Part shown: positions 48,301-59,559 of the stretch, in pieces
Layout: every line of letters begins with the position of its first letter
How positions within the stretch are numbered: the first letter of the stretch is position 1
Source: Stichopus chloronotus
Taxonomy: Eukaryota; Echinodermata; Holothuroidea; Aspidochirotida; Stichopodidae
Assembly: GCA_021234535.1 (NCBI GenBank)
Contig: CM037845.1
Location: 2,942,501-3,006,500 of the forward strand
Direction of reading: 5' to 3'
DNA: 64,000 bases
Notes under the pieces: model-generated
What the model saw: the letters and a program-made list of their open reading frames with translations, nothing else
What the model was told of the DNA's origin: nothing
The model's database searches: none
Program-made: the position numbers and the translations under genes

Positions 48301-51300
48301 AGGAAAAACTTCGCCAGCAGCAGTCAGAGTTCACCAGGAAGGAGAAGATACAGATACTCCGTCTCAGCACCAAGGAGCAAGAATTCCAAGAGTTAGCCGT
48401 GAGTCATAAAGTTGAAGCGACCTGTTAAAAAGAATCGTGACATGTGATCGACGGACACTCCGAAAATGTCGGTGTTTGTCATTCAAATTGTTCGAAAGAA
48501 GATTGCATGATCCTTAATATTTTGCTGAACTTATCACCGGTTGTTTTTTTTGCATAAACCAAAGAAAAATATTGCACCAGCAAATGCTATAGATGCATTT
48601 GTAGAGGACTTCTTCAGCTTTGTATTATACTAACATTTGAAACAATGTCTGAATAAGTATCACTCAAAGATTTGTAAGGGTCCCTGTGGGCATGAAAATA
48701 AAAAGGGTATGATTCAGATCATTCAATAAAACTTTGTTTGAGTGTCACGTGGATATATTTATCAAAAGATCTTGTTCAATTACGAGTCACTTACGAGTGA
48801 ACGTTGTAAGAAGACCCAACCACGTTCAAACCGTTAGAGCATTTCCTCATAAGAAACTCATACATAGTTCCTGAATCAACAAAAAGCTGCATGAGAACAA
48901 ATGGGGAAATGTTCATCCTGGTTGTCAATGTGGGTTGTCTTGCTATTTATATCAAGCCCAGTGGAATATGTTTCAGTGAAGCTAATTATTGAGAATTATA
49001 AACCAAGGTGATCTTATGCGTAGTATTAAAAACAAGTTAGCTTAACTTGTTATATATATCGCATTAGAGAGCATTCCACATTTTGTTGGTGATTATCTTC
49101 ATAACTGCAGACAATTAAAGGCAGCAAAAGTTGTGCCCAGATGGTTCTATTTTGTTACACAAAGGAAGTCTCTAGTCATTCTGTAGATTGCACCGACAGT
49201 GGTCTGTCATATTGCATCTTTATGTTGTTTGTAATGTGACAGGGAAGTTGGAATAACCTTCTTTTATACTTCGTTACCTGATTGGATCTGCTGAAATTCT
49301 AATGCAAGGATATTGGTTTCAACTGTTCTCTTCTTCCAAACAGAACAAGCTTGCTGAGATGTCCAAGAATCAAACCCCCGGAGCAAACCAGCTACGATCA
49401 TCTCTTTTGGACCCCGCGCTAAACCTCCTCTTCCAGAGGATGAAGAAAGAATTGGAGGACAAGAATAAACAATTGCAACAGGCTCAAGAAGACATGACTG
49501 CCTGGAAGTTTACCTCTGACAGGTAAAATAGAACATCATTAATTGTCAACACAGAAGTAGTATATACATGAACAATAGAACATAATTAGTGATTAAGAAA
49601 GACAATGTCAAATATAAACACAGCTCAACGTCTGACATAATGATAGCACTACATACCATGTGGAATGTCACCCAACTTTACTAATGAACGTAGTACGATA
49701 ATAAGTATTAACGTACTACATATGCATCGGCATCTTATTAGTAAAATTTGCCGCACTCTGAACTTACCTGTTTCCATATAACCGGTGCACACATCATGAA
49801 CAGGAGGGACAGACCTGTGACAAAAGTATTACAAAAAAATAAATAAAGTAACTTCCCAAAGGAAAAGGATACTCATCTCTGGATGGAGGGTCTGAGAAAT
49901 GGAGAAAATTTTATTCACATTCATGTGAAGAATACTAGAAAGATATAATTTTGTACAAGAACATTAAAAACCATGTGTATACTCTAGGTAATAATTTAAG
50001 AAGGGATTGCTAATCCACATCAGGGATGGGTTGGAAAACATTCCATCAGGGAAGGTTGCCAATCATGCTTGCAAGAGTGGAAAGAGGTGCAAGGGTTTAT
50101 ATGGGTACAGGTTAGATGGTTGCTTATCCAAACCAGGTGAGTTTTATGATGTCAGTATTACAACACCGATCATAGTTTATGCAATGATCGTAAAAATTGA
50201 CTCTACCCTCTACCATCACTGACTTACCCCTGTAACTGTGGCTTTTTTGGGGTGCTAGCATCAAATCAATGACTGATCACTTCTGCATTCTTCACTTTCT
50301 ACATTCTCATCATTTCTGAAGGTATTTCTTCACATTTCGGATCATCTATCATTAATCCTTACTGTGGCCAAAATATCCCTCCGAAGCAAGTTGACAGATG
50401 AGCCATTCATTTACTTTCCTTTTTTCCTCTGCTATTTTACGCCACAGCCAAACAGGCAAGCGGCTCATGTCCCGCTGTCGCACTTTACTCCAGGAGAATC
50501 AAGACCTTGGAAAACAGGTGTCATCAGGGAAGATTGCAAACCTAGATGCTGAACTGGCTGTTCAGAAGAAGTACAACGAAGAACTTAAGGGAAGCCAGGA
50601 TGGTAAGTAAACAAAAAATACTACTCTTTTTGTAACATGATTGGAGCAGGGCTACATTTCTGGACACGAATTAGATGATTTATCTTGAGTAGAATTCTGT
50701 AACTGATCATTGTAATTGAATTATGAATGCTTAATTTTTTTTTCTGTAGTTTGTAGCTGGTATTTCTCATGGCTATGGTATGGTAACTGTGTTTTCAAAA
50801 ATAGCCTCTGAATAAGACCAGTCTGAAAGCTGTGTAGAATAGTAAGGTATGTTTTGAATCCAGTGATAACAAATTTGTTTACCACAGATCCCAAACTTTT
50901 TTACTCTTATGATAACTCTTGAGGGTCTGCTGTCAAATGGGTCATCTATCGATCATTGTTATTATTCTCAGAAATCTCCAGCCAGTGTTAATTTTTCTCT
51001 CCTCAGAGTTGTACGAGATGGTCTTGCAGTTGAACGAGGAAGGGGAAGGGATGCAATCAACAATATGTGCCCTTCAGCAGCAGCTGAGAGAAGCCCAAGA
51101 TAAATTAGCTAAGTATGAAGGCAACCCATCATCAGCAGACACAAACTCTGCTTTAACTGCACTTGCCACCGTCGAGCCACCTCTGCTGATGACCAACCAA
51201 GACAATACAGATGAGGATTATGACAGAACAAAAGAAGATGCTACTGATAATGAGACAGGTAAAACGAACACCAGTGAGATTTTTGATGACACTATGGAAA

Positions 51301-53096
51301 GGTCAGATTATGCTGTCAAAGAAGGTGAAGACCAAGAGGGTGGAGATTCTGTCAGTGATGTCATAAACGATCCTGAGAAAAATCAGGCATCATGGGAACG
51401 TGATGTTTGTAGTGGATCTACCAGCCCCAAGGTAGACAGCTTAAGGGACTCTGTTGTAAAGGATTCTAGAACTACTGGCCAGGACCTCTCAGAGCAATAT
51501 GAGACATCTCAGGTAGAAGCAAGTCAGGTTAGAACTACTACAGTGAAGGGGGGCTCTCCCCTCAGGGATGTTGATCAAAACCATCACGATCATCAATTGA
51601 TTGCCTCGCCTCCTCCATCTGAAATAGTATCACCCTCCGACCCACCAAACAGAACAGAAAGCCTCAGGGATGGGAGCATCGAGGGTGAGGAAATGGGCGA
51701 CGGCAGCAGCTATGCAGACATGGAAGCAGTTTCAAGTGGAGGTGTTTCATTCAAATCTGGTGAAGACGACTTTGAGCGCCAAGCTGATAGCAGCAGCGGC
51801 TTGGACGTGAGGACTCGTGACGAGATGAGTCCCGACAGCCCACCTCCTAGAGAGGGGGGAGATCTGGCTGACGATAAGCATGAGAAAGGAATCTTTAAAG
51901 TAAACGACAGTGAAACAGAATGGCCAGAAAGCTGTGAGAGGAGGACTGATGCTGTAAATGCAAACCAGATACCAAATAATGAAAAGAGCGGGAGTGATCT
52001 GCTGCATAGCAAACGAATGGCTGGTCACCCACTGGATAGAGAACAGTGGACAGATGAAATGAATGAAAAGGAGAAGGGAATAGACCCCATGCAGAGTGAT
52101 CCCCATGGTCATAATGATGCAGCTGGCCAAGTGCAGGAGAGAGAAATCACAACTGGCCAAATGCAAGATAAAAAGATTCCAGACTACCTGCAGGATAAGG
52201 AAAGGACTTCAGGCTACTTGCAGGAAAACGAAAGGACAACAGACCGCTCACAGGATAAGGAAAGGACAACACACCATATGCTGGATAGTGGAGGTACAAC
52301 CAGTGAAAAGGATAGCTCAGTAGACCACACACAGAAAAATGAAAGGAAGGAATCCAACATGCAGAAAAATCAAAGGACTACAGACCACATGCAGGAAAAA
52401 GAAAGGACTACAGACCACATGCAGGAAAAAGAAAGGACTGCGGACCACATGCAGGAAAAAGAAAGGACTACAGACCTCATGCAGGATAGTGAAGGGACCA
52501 TGGAATGTAGAACACAAGAGGATGCAGGTGCAAAATTTGAAGGAATTGGTAAGGATCATGATACAGTTGATGATCACCCAGGAGGTGGTGATGATGGTGA
52601 TGATGATGATAGTGTTAATAACCAAGATGAGAAAGTTGTTGATAATTATTTTTCTGAAAAGGATGAAGAATCTGTGGAAAACAGTGGTGGTAACCCATCA
52701 AGTCCAGAAAACAATGGGGATATGACCACACCCATGTCACCCCAGAGTCCTGAAAATCACAGTGAACCTAGCAACTGTGATATTGATGATGATGGTGATA
52801 CCATTGATGATTTAGGAATGGTTAACAAAGCAGACAGTGACACTAGTGAAAGTGACTGTCACCCTCTAAATGAATTAAAGGCCACTGAAGGCATGAGAAC
52901 AGCCAATGGGTTAGAGAATGATTTGTCGAAAGAATCGGAGCTGCCTAATCATTCCCTCGAAATGGAGAAAAACATGACCTTGAAAGCTCAAGGTGAGGAG
53001 AGGACGAACGGTCCTAGTGCCACTCGTGGTCAATCTGTCCACACGGATTCACACGAGGAGGATGAGGAGGGCATGGGAGAGCGTTCAATTATTTGA
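45355..53096 (+). CDS. WTAP: WTAP, m6A-methyltransferase/splicing regulator, six coding exons
   Basis: Exons: 45355-45384, 46275-46395, 48292-48398, 49344-49522, 50448-50602 and 51007-53096. Phases agree, and the 893 aa compare with 396 in human. WTAP is the coiled-coil scaffold that holds METTL3-METTL14 in nuclear speckles. The N-terminus QPPLKRVRLSE matches the human PLPKKVRLSE nuclear-signal region. Residues 14-236 follow human WTAP closely: LHKWKQQDEYV, LRLSTKEQE, LRSSLLDPALNL (103-114), AWKF (139-142), SQTGKRLM (146-153), AELAVQKKYNEELK and EGMQSTI (211-217). Residues 237-893, all in one exon, form a hydrophilic, Asp/Glu/Ser/Thr-rich tail about four times the human length. It carries a 10-residue repeat (about 569-699) and an Asp-rich run near 724. 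The ATG follows the acceptor TTACAG directly, so a 5' UTR exon lies upstream. The next gene upstream is SOD2, as in human, though there the two are divergent. Confidence 0.94.
46671..46694. repeat. (CA)n microsatellite
   Basis: Twelve uninterrupted CA units in a WTAP intron, preceded by a C-rich stretch. Confidence 0.9.
52119..52510 (+). repeat. Coding 30-bp minisatellite in the WTAP tail
   Basis: About thirteen units of 30 bp remain in frame, encoding a consensus TTDHMQEKER. Units at 52381, 52411 and 52441 are almost identical; units decay toward both ends. The exact multiple of three keeps the reading frame open whatever the copy number. Confidence 0.9.
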
Positions 53097-55880
53097 GAGA
53101 GAGAGAGATATGCTCCAAAATGTTATTTGATGTGTCAGTCATTTTAATCAAAGGTGTCGTACAAGTAGGGATGTAGCAGCAGCTTTTTTTCTTTCCTTTT
53201 TTTTGCACTTATCCACCCCATAGAACATGTATGGCAGCTTCATACACCTATGTAATGAACGCTTGTATGAATAGAAATATCATCAGGTGGCATAGATGGT
53301 TGGCTCACCTTTGACCCCTCATGTAATATTGATGCAGTGAACCGTAGCAGAAATAAGAGTGATCATGTCGCTCCCTCGACCTCTGACATGGTGATGCCTT
53401 GACATCCAAACAACAAACACTGCGTTATTTAAGGTGTAAGAGAATGTCCACATCAGCTTTTACAAAAACCGTAAAATTGTCTTCAGATGTCTCGTCTATG
53501 GTCTCTCCTGCCTGTTTACATGATGTGACTTGTTTTAATCCTTCAGATGTTACCCTTACGTGGGAGAGAGAGCCGGGGGGGGGACTACATGGATAGATTA
53601 AGATGAAGATGTCCTTGTCAGGGTTTCTTTTTTTTTGTCAAAGAAATTGTCAAAAGTTCAGTAGTAGATAACATACTGTTGTAGTACCCTTAGTGGTAGA
53701 TGTCTACCACTTAGCAACATTGAGTATATTTTCAATGTTTAGAGGGGTCCTCTGTGCTCACATGGTGTATTCAAAAGTCAGTGGGTCTTGCTTTATTTTC
53801 ATCACAGGATAACTGGTTGCAATTGTAAGATTAAATGACATTGAATTGAAAACAAAATGAAACCAGGTGGGATGAGAATATTTTATGATAAATCTTACCT
53901 TTGAAGGTAGCAATGAAAAACAAACTTTTGGGAAGTGTATTTTCACTCAAAAATAGAGGTAAGTTTGTGGTAAAGGTAGGAATCAGGTGAAAATCAACTC
54001 ATCACGACCAGTCTGTGATCTTAAATCCTCAGATTTGTAGTCTTGCCAACTATAAATCTGTGGTGTGACCACCTTCAATCTATGGTCCTTCAACCGTCGA
54101 CTGGCAGTTGCACAACCATAGATGTGTGCTCTTTCATTATGTTGTAAAACAGTACAGGATTACTTTACAGAGATGGTATCATTTTGTTTGCAGTTTCTCT
54201 GTAGCCATGTTCCTGATAAACCGTGATAAAAATAACAAGCAAAACCCCTTGAGTGTATGAATGATTGGAAGTTATTAGGCATCAAGTACAATAAATGAAA
54301 TACCAAGGCAATGCATGTTACCATGGAAATTATGCCAGCTAGAAGCATGTCAATATGTGTCCTCAATAGTGAATAACAGTCTTCCTCTCGGAAAATGGAA
54401 GGTGGATGAGCCAGTTCAGAGTTTCGAGAATGAAAACAGTGTGGAGGGTACAAAAGGGACAGCTGCTCATAGAGATTCTGGTGCAGTATTTACTCAATTC
54501 CTTAGAACTCATTAGGGTCAGTATGGGTCCTGGATTGTCCTGGAATTTGATTGGTTTATTTTTCAAGGCCTTGAAAGTCCTTGACTTTACTCTTTTACAT
54601 GACATGTCCTAGAATAATCCTGAAAATTGTTCCTGTGGCAAATAATCTAATCTTTATGTGAAGAAGAAATGCTGTAAGTTAGAGATAAGTTTGAGATTTT
54701 AAAGGTGCTGGAAATTCAAATATGGAGCCTCAAAAAATGCTGGAAAAGTCCTGGACAATTTTCCACAAAGATGTGTATGAACCCTGTCGCATTTGAACAC
54801 AACTAATTAGCTTCACTCTTTGATTAAATTATATTTCAATGTATGGTGGTGTTATCTGTGAAGTCTCATGTTAGTAGGATAAGCAACTCTGTCAGAGTGA
54901 GCTTCAAAAAAAAACTTGTTTGCTGTTGCTGTCTTGCATGTTCGTGTCTCTACCCCTTTGACTGGTCCTATTACAGAGTACCTTTAACTGTAACTATGTA
55001 TCTTTGAACTGGCTTACTACTATTGCCTTTTTCAGACATATTGTCCCTTCTACTCATCAGCAACATAAAATTTTCTCGGCCTATTTTATTTCCAATCATC
55101 CATAGCCAGACAAAATGCCTCCCAGACAATCTACCCCCTTCCCAACAGATGCCCTTGGAAAAAAAGCAGTCCTGAGGGGAGTTATTTCACCATGTGCTGA
55201 AAAACCAGGAAGTATTTGTCAGGCAACCCGATAATTGTAAGAAATGGTTTTGAATGGTGGTATTTTTAGCAGTGAAGCATGTGCTTTACTATGCAGAAAA
55301 GTACATCGCCAACAACAAATCGGTCCCAAATGACTGTCTTGGTCAACAGGTTCTCCTTTGCAAATTTTTGTATTGTCCATTGCATTTGGAAAACTCTACC
55401 AATGCATTTCTATCCCATATGATCACGGTGTGGCCGCTTATAGACTAGATATGATTGCCTGTAACAATGAAGTATTCACTCTTTAATGAGAAGCAAACTA
55501 GCCAGAGATGTGCCAGTGCTGATAATGTCACCTTCACCAGGTAGAGGGTACTTTTCACTTTACCTTGATGTGTAGTTGTGAGAAACACATATTTTCCAGT
55601 ACAGTTAGCCTCCAAAAGTATGCACCTTACAAAGTCTTTGAAGAGATTTTTGTGATGGATGGGGCAAAGCCTGTAGTAGATTGTTTAAGCATAGAGCCAC
55701 TCTAGTTTGGTGCAATGTGTGCAAAAAAGTGTTTGCCTAAAATATTTGCCAGCTTGCTGGAAATGGCACTTCACAGACCTTGTACAGGCAAATATTGTGG
55801 GCCTACCACATAAAAAATTAGGGAAATATTAGTAACATCATAATGCCTCTGCCCCCCCCCCCCCACCTCCTTCCTACCCT
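53097..55880 (+). other. Probable WTAP 3' UTR
   Basis: No coding exon recognised after the stop. A GA repeat directly follows it. The first AATAAA is at 54290-54295, and a later one at 56477-56482 would give a 3.4-kb UTR that includes the foldback element. Confidence 0.4.
54290..54295 (+). terminator. Candidate proximal WTAP poly(A) signal
   Basis: AATAAA about 1.2 kb after the stop codon. Confidence 0.4.
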
Positions 55881-56445
55881 TAAAGGATGGTCTAGCCACA
55901 AATTTAGTTTGGATATGTTGGAGAATAAGTTTATCCAACCATTCTGATGAAACTTCGATTCAGTTCCCATGTGTGGTTCTCAAGATATTACCAGTTGAAG
56001 TTACCTCCTTTTCTACCAACTGTGAACTTGAGGCAAGCAGGTGTGACATCATCTTCTCACTTGGCTGAATAGTCTTTTGTTTTCTTTATTCATTGAATTT
56101 ATTAATTCAACCTTGAAATCAATAGGTGGTCAGCTTAGGTACTGGTTATGTGAAGGTCGCAAAACTCTCATACCCCTCATACATTTGCATTATGATAGCA
56201 CTAGATATTGAAGTATTAAATTTGGTGTAAAGTTTAAAGAAAAACATAAAATGCTTTATCAATGTGGGGAGATGACATCACTCCTGCTTGCTTCAAGTCA
56301 ACTGTTAGTAACAAATGTGGCAACTTCAACTGCTCATATCTCCAGAACCACACATGGGAATTGAATGGAAGTTTCACTGTAATGGTCATAGCAACTTACT
56401 CTTCAACATATCAAAGCTATATTTGTGGCTAGACCATCCTTTTAG
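55881..56445. mobile_element. Foldback/MITE-like element with 180-bp inverted arms
   Basis: Left arm 55881-56060 and right arm 56266-56445 are imperfect inverted repeats along their full length. Shared words include AAGGATGGTCTAGCCACAAAT, GATATGTTG, TTCCCATGTGTGGTTCT, AGTTGAAGTT and GCAAGCAGG. The outer ends are TAAAGGATGG and CCATCCTTTTA, compatible with a TA target as in Tc1/mariner-type MITEs. There is a spacer of about 205 bp and no coding capacity. Confidence 0.8.
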
Positions 56446-56476
56446 GTGTGTGCCTGCTTTGCAGCCAATGTTTTGA

Positions 56477-56482
56477 AATAAA
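56477..56482 (+). terminator. Candidate distal WTAP poly(A) signal
   Basis: AATAAA lies 32 bp after the end of the foldback element. Confidence 0.35.
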
Positions 56483-57637
56483 ATTCTCATAGTTCTTTAA
56501 GTGTGTGTCTCACTTTTATGGTGAAATTCCAATTTAGACTGCTTTGTCTTGTTAAGTCAGTTTCTCCCCTAAATATTTAATCAGAATGCGGTCCAGAGCA
56601 TGTCTTGTAAAGTCAATGGGTGGAAACCAATCTCTTTGGGGTATATCCTTTATAGAGCAATAAATGTATAATGATGCAATGCGTTTACAACCTACTTGGT
56701 CCGGTAGAGCTTGTCTCAGCCCATGCGATCCGGTTTAATTTTCCCACAGTTTTCATCCAAAGACCCACCCTGTTATTAAGTGTAGGGCAGTCCTAATTAA
56801 GAGGAAAATTTGCACAAAATATGTTGAAAACCTTGAAAGAACAGTCAGCCTTTTTTTGAGTTGTATATTGGATGATATGTGTGGCCAAGTTGTGACAAAG
56901 ATGTGACCATGAGTGCAGGCTGAAGTAGTTATTAACTATACAATGCTAATAAGGAACTCATGTATAACATGTGGTAGAGTACATGTAGGATAATTGTCTA
57001 TTTTAATAAACTTATGAGGTTAGATGTAGCAACAGTAATAGAACACCGTTGATGCTGTCATTGGTATACCTGTTTAAAAGTACAACGTATTTCTAATGTA
57101 GCTTGTAGTCCTATCTTATATGTGCAAGGAACATACTCAAAGTAATTGAACTAGCATTGTTTTATTTTCATAGTTTGGAAGTATCAAACAGAGGAGGATT
57201 GGTGTGGTCATGTCTGTTTTTCAGCCAGAAAATCACCCAAAAGTACATTCTGTTTCTACTTCCATCTGCTGTTTGTTCTCAAAGTTCTGTCTACCATGTT
57301 CATCCAGATGGGATTACAAACAGATGTATGCCCGGGTGGTATTAACTTTGTCATATGACAGGTAACATCTTATTTGCAAAGTAGTATCGGGTTAAGTATT
57401 CATGAGTGATCAAATTTCCAGTACAGAACATCCAAATAGGTGCAAAATTCATTATTTTATTAGGATATCTCTCTGTTACAGTAAATGTGTAGGGTGAAAG
57501 GAGAGACAGTTATATACTGATGAATATTCATCTTTCACCAGAATGTTCAGTGTTGAATATTCATTTATTTGCTGTTGGGGGTGATAATGAATATTTATTA
57601 CATACTGAGAGTGATCCACCTAGTCCTCACAAAATAC

Positions 57638-57780
57638 ACATAATGTGCTAAAATCATGTCTCGAGAAGACCTTTTCTGCATGATAGAACATGATGTGATA
57701 TCCAGATATACCATAATGGTTAGGGTATGTTCCTCACGAGAAGGGATAAACATGTATGATATCATGTGAGGCTTGACTGG
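57638..57780 (+). repeat. Dispersed repeat family B
   Basis: Aligns with the reverse complement of 30383-30524 from AATGTGCTAAAATCATGTCT to CATGTATGATATCATGTGAG. Confidence 0.65.
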
Positions 57781-58104
57781 AGCAATCTGTTAGTGTGGAC
57801 ACTATACCCAGCTTCTTTTTTTTTTGGAGGGAGAGATGATAAAACAACATATTCTTCCAAAATTCTGTGCTGTATCAAACTCTGTGAGTGATTTTGTATT
57901 TTCTTGTTCAATTCTGCGCAAGTAACCCTGGTTGTTACCTCTATGGGAGTGATCACCCAGTTGGACCCATTTCAGGGGATATGTTTTGTATTGTACTTTC
58001 TTGTCCTGCTTCATAGCACTTGTATTTTAGTATCAGCAATATGAATTAGCCTATTTATTCATGTCCCTATCAGACAAAGCCCACCTACTGTTTGTATCAT
58101 TAAT

Positions 58105-58276
58105 TTTTGCTTTGAAGCATGTTATGGGAGGACAGTATAGAGTGGTCAGTAGGGTAGGAATACGTTCCAACTGGCTTTAAGTGATACAACTTTTGCTTTG
58201 AAGCATGTTATGGGAGGACAGTATAGAGTGGTCAGTAGGGTAGGAATACGTTCCAACTGGCTTTAAGTGATACAAC
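58105..58276. repeat. Exact 86-bp tandem duplication
   Basis: Bases 58105-58190 and 58191-58276 are identical by eye, each starting TTTTGCTTTGAAGCATG and ending GTGATACAAC. The first bases of a third unit follow. Confidence 0.95.
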
Positions 58277-58305
58277 TTTTGCTTGCTGAATATTCATTTT
58301 GTACA

Positions 58306-58440
58306 AAAGTGATGTCTCGAGAGGATTTTTTTCCCTGCATGGTAGAATTTGATTTTTCAACCACACATATTGTCCTTGTTGGTGTTTGTCCCTCCTGAGA
58401 AGGCATAACAGTGTATGATGTTGTGTGTAGACTGGCCCGA
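58306..58440 (+). repeat. Dispersed repeat family B, diverged copy
   Basis: GATGTCTCGAGAGGA, GCATGGTAGAA, CTCCTGAGAAGGCATAA and GTGTATGATGTTGTGTG follow the same order as in the 57638 copy. Confidence 0.5.
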
Positions 58441-59424
58441 GTGATACTAAGTTGGTTTCATGTGCAGTCACCAACCCTTTTGGAATGTTTGACAATAGAA
58501 CAGGAAGTTTCTTTATGGTTTAAATGACCTGAAAAGCAAGGTTATCTTTCCTCATTTTGCATAGGAATGTAATACTGGACCAACTGAGTTAATTTTGGAC
58601 ATAATATCTTGACCATATACATCTTACAATAGCATTGACCTGGTGCATTTAATTTTGCTCGTAGAACATTTGATGATGTTACCTAGTGCTGGACATGTTC
58701 TGTTTCATTGACCAAACAAAATGCATTTTTTACCAGACCTGTGCTATTGAATATTCTGCTAAGCACAATGTAGAAATAAGACAGTTTAGCTGTCAAGGTG
58801 GAATAATATTCTGGTATATTACATCTCATTTAGTACACAAACTGATATGCAAGTGTATGCAAAAAGTTTTAACAGATGCTGTTGACATGATGATGTGGAA
58901 TTATTCACAACGGTTTACCACAGAAAACTCAAGAGGGTTTAAAAGAAAGCAGAGCTTTGTGCATACTATGAAAGCTTAATTATGCCATAGACTCAGGTGT
59001 GTTAGTAAATTACCACAGCACTGTTGTGCTTTGTTGGTGTTCACCTTGTTCCAAGTAAGATATGTTTGACTTAGTACAGTACTAGTAGTAGCTTGGAAAT
59101 TAACAACTTATGACTCTTTGACCTCAGTGTACAGTTATATCATGGCTTATTGCATACATATATATATATGCATGATAACATGAAATTCAGCTTGTTTCTG
59201 TATCATGTCTTTTAAAGATAAATTTGATACGCTGTATTTGAAAACTCTATGTTTGTGTTGTGGGGATGGAGGGGACAGTGCGACATAACCATGTCGGTCT
59301 GTGTTCACTTCAATACATTGCAACTGACTTCTTCTCCATGCACATGTCAGAGAGGGGTATCAGCCTCAAGCATAAGTGTGGTTCTGTATGCTGTATTGTG
59401 TCATCATGTCTCAGCTCATAGGCA

Positions 59425-59555
59425 TGCATGATATAACATACACCCCACATGATATCATATTTCTTTATTCCTTCTCAAGACAACATTCCCTAACCCTGGC
59501 AGTATATCTGGTTGCCGTATCATATTGTGTCATGCAGGATAAGTCTTCTTGGTAA
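59425..59555 (-). repeat. Dispersed repeat family B, inverted copy
   Basis: CCACATGATATCATAT, CCTTCTCAAGACAACATTCC and GTCATGCAGGATAAG are reverse complements of the family landmarks, in reverse order. Confidence 0.5.
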
Positions 59556-59559
59556 TATG

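Noticed and set aside
51710..52625. Antisense open frames of 100-139 codons opposite WTAP, including a Phe/Leu/His-rich repeat frame
   Set aside because: They are mirrors of the biased, repetitive WTAP tail; there is no independent start, splice or domain evidence.
52339..52725. 128-codon frame with repeated Lys/Thr/Cys motif on the plus strand
   Set aside because: It is the WTAP 30-bp minisatellite read one frame off.
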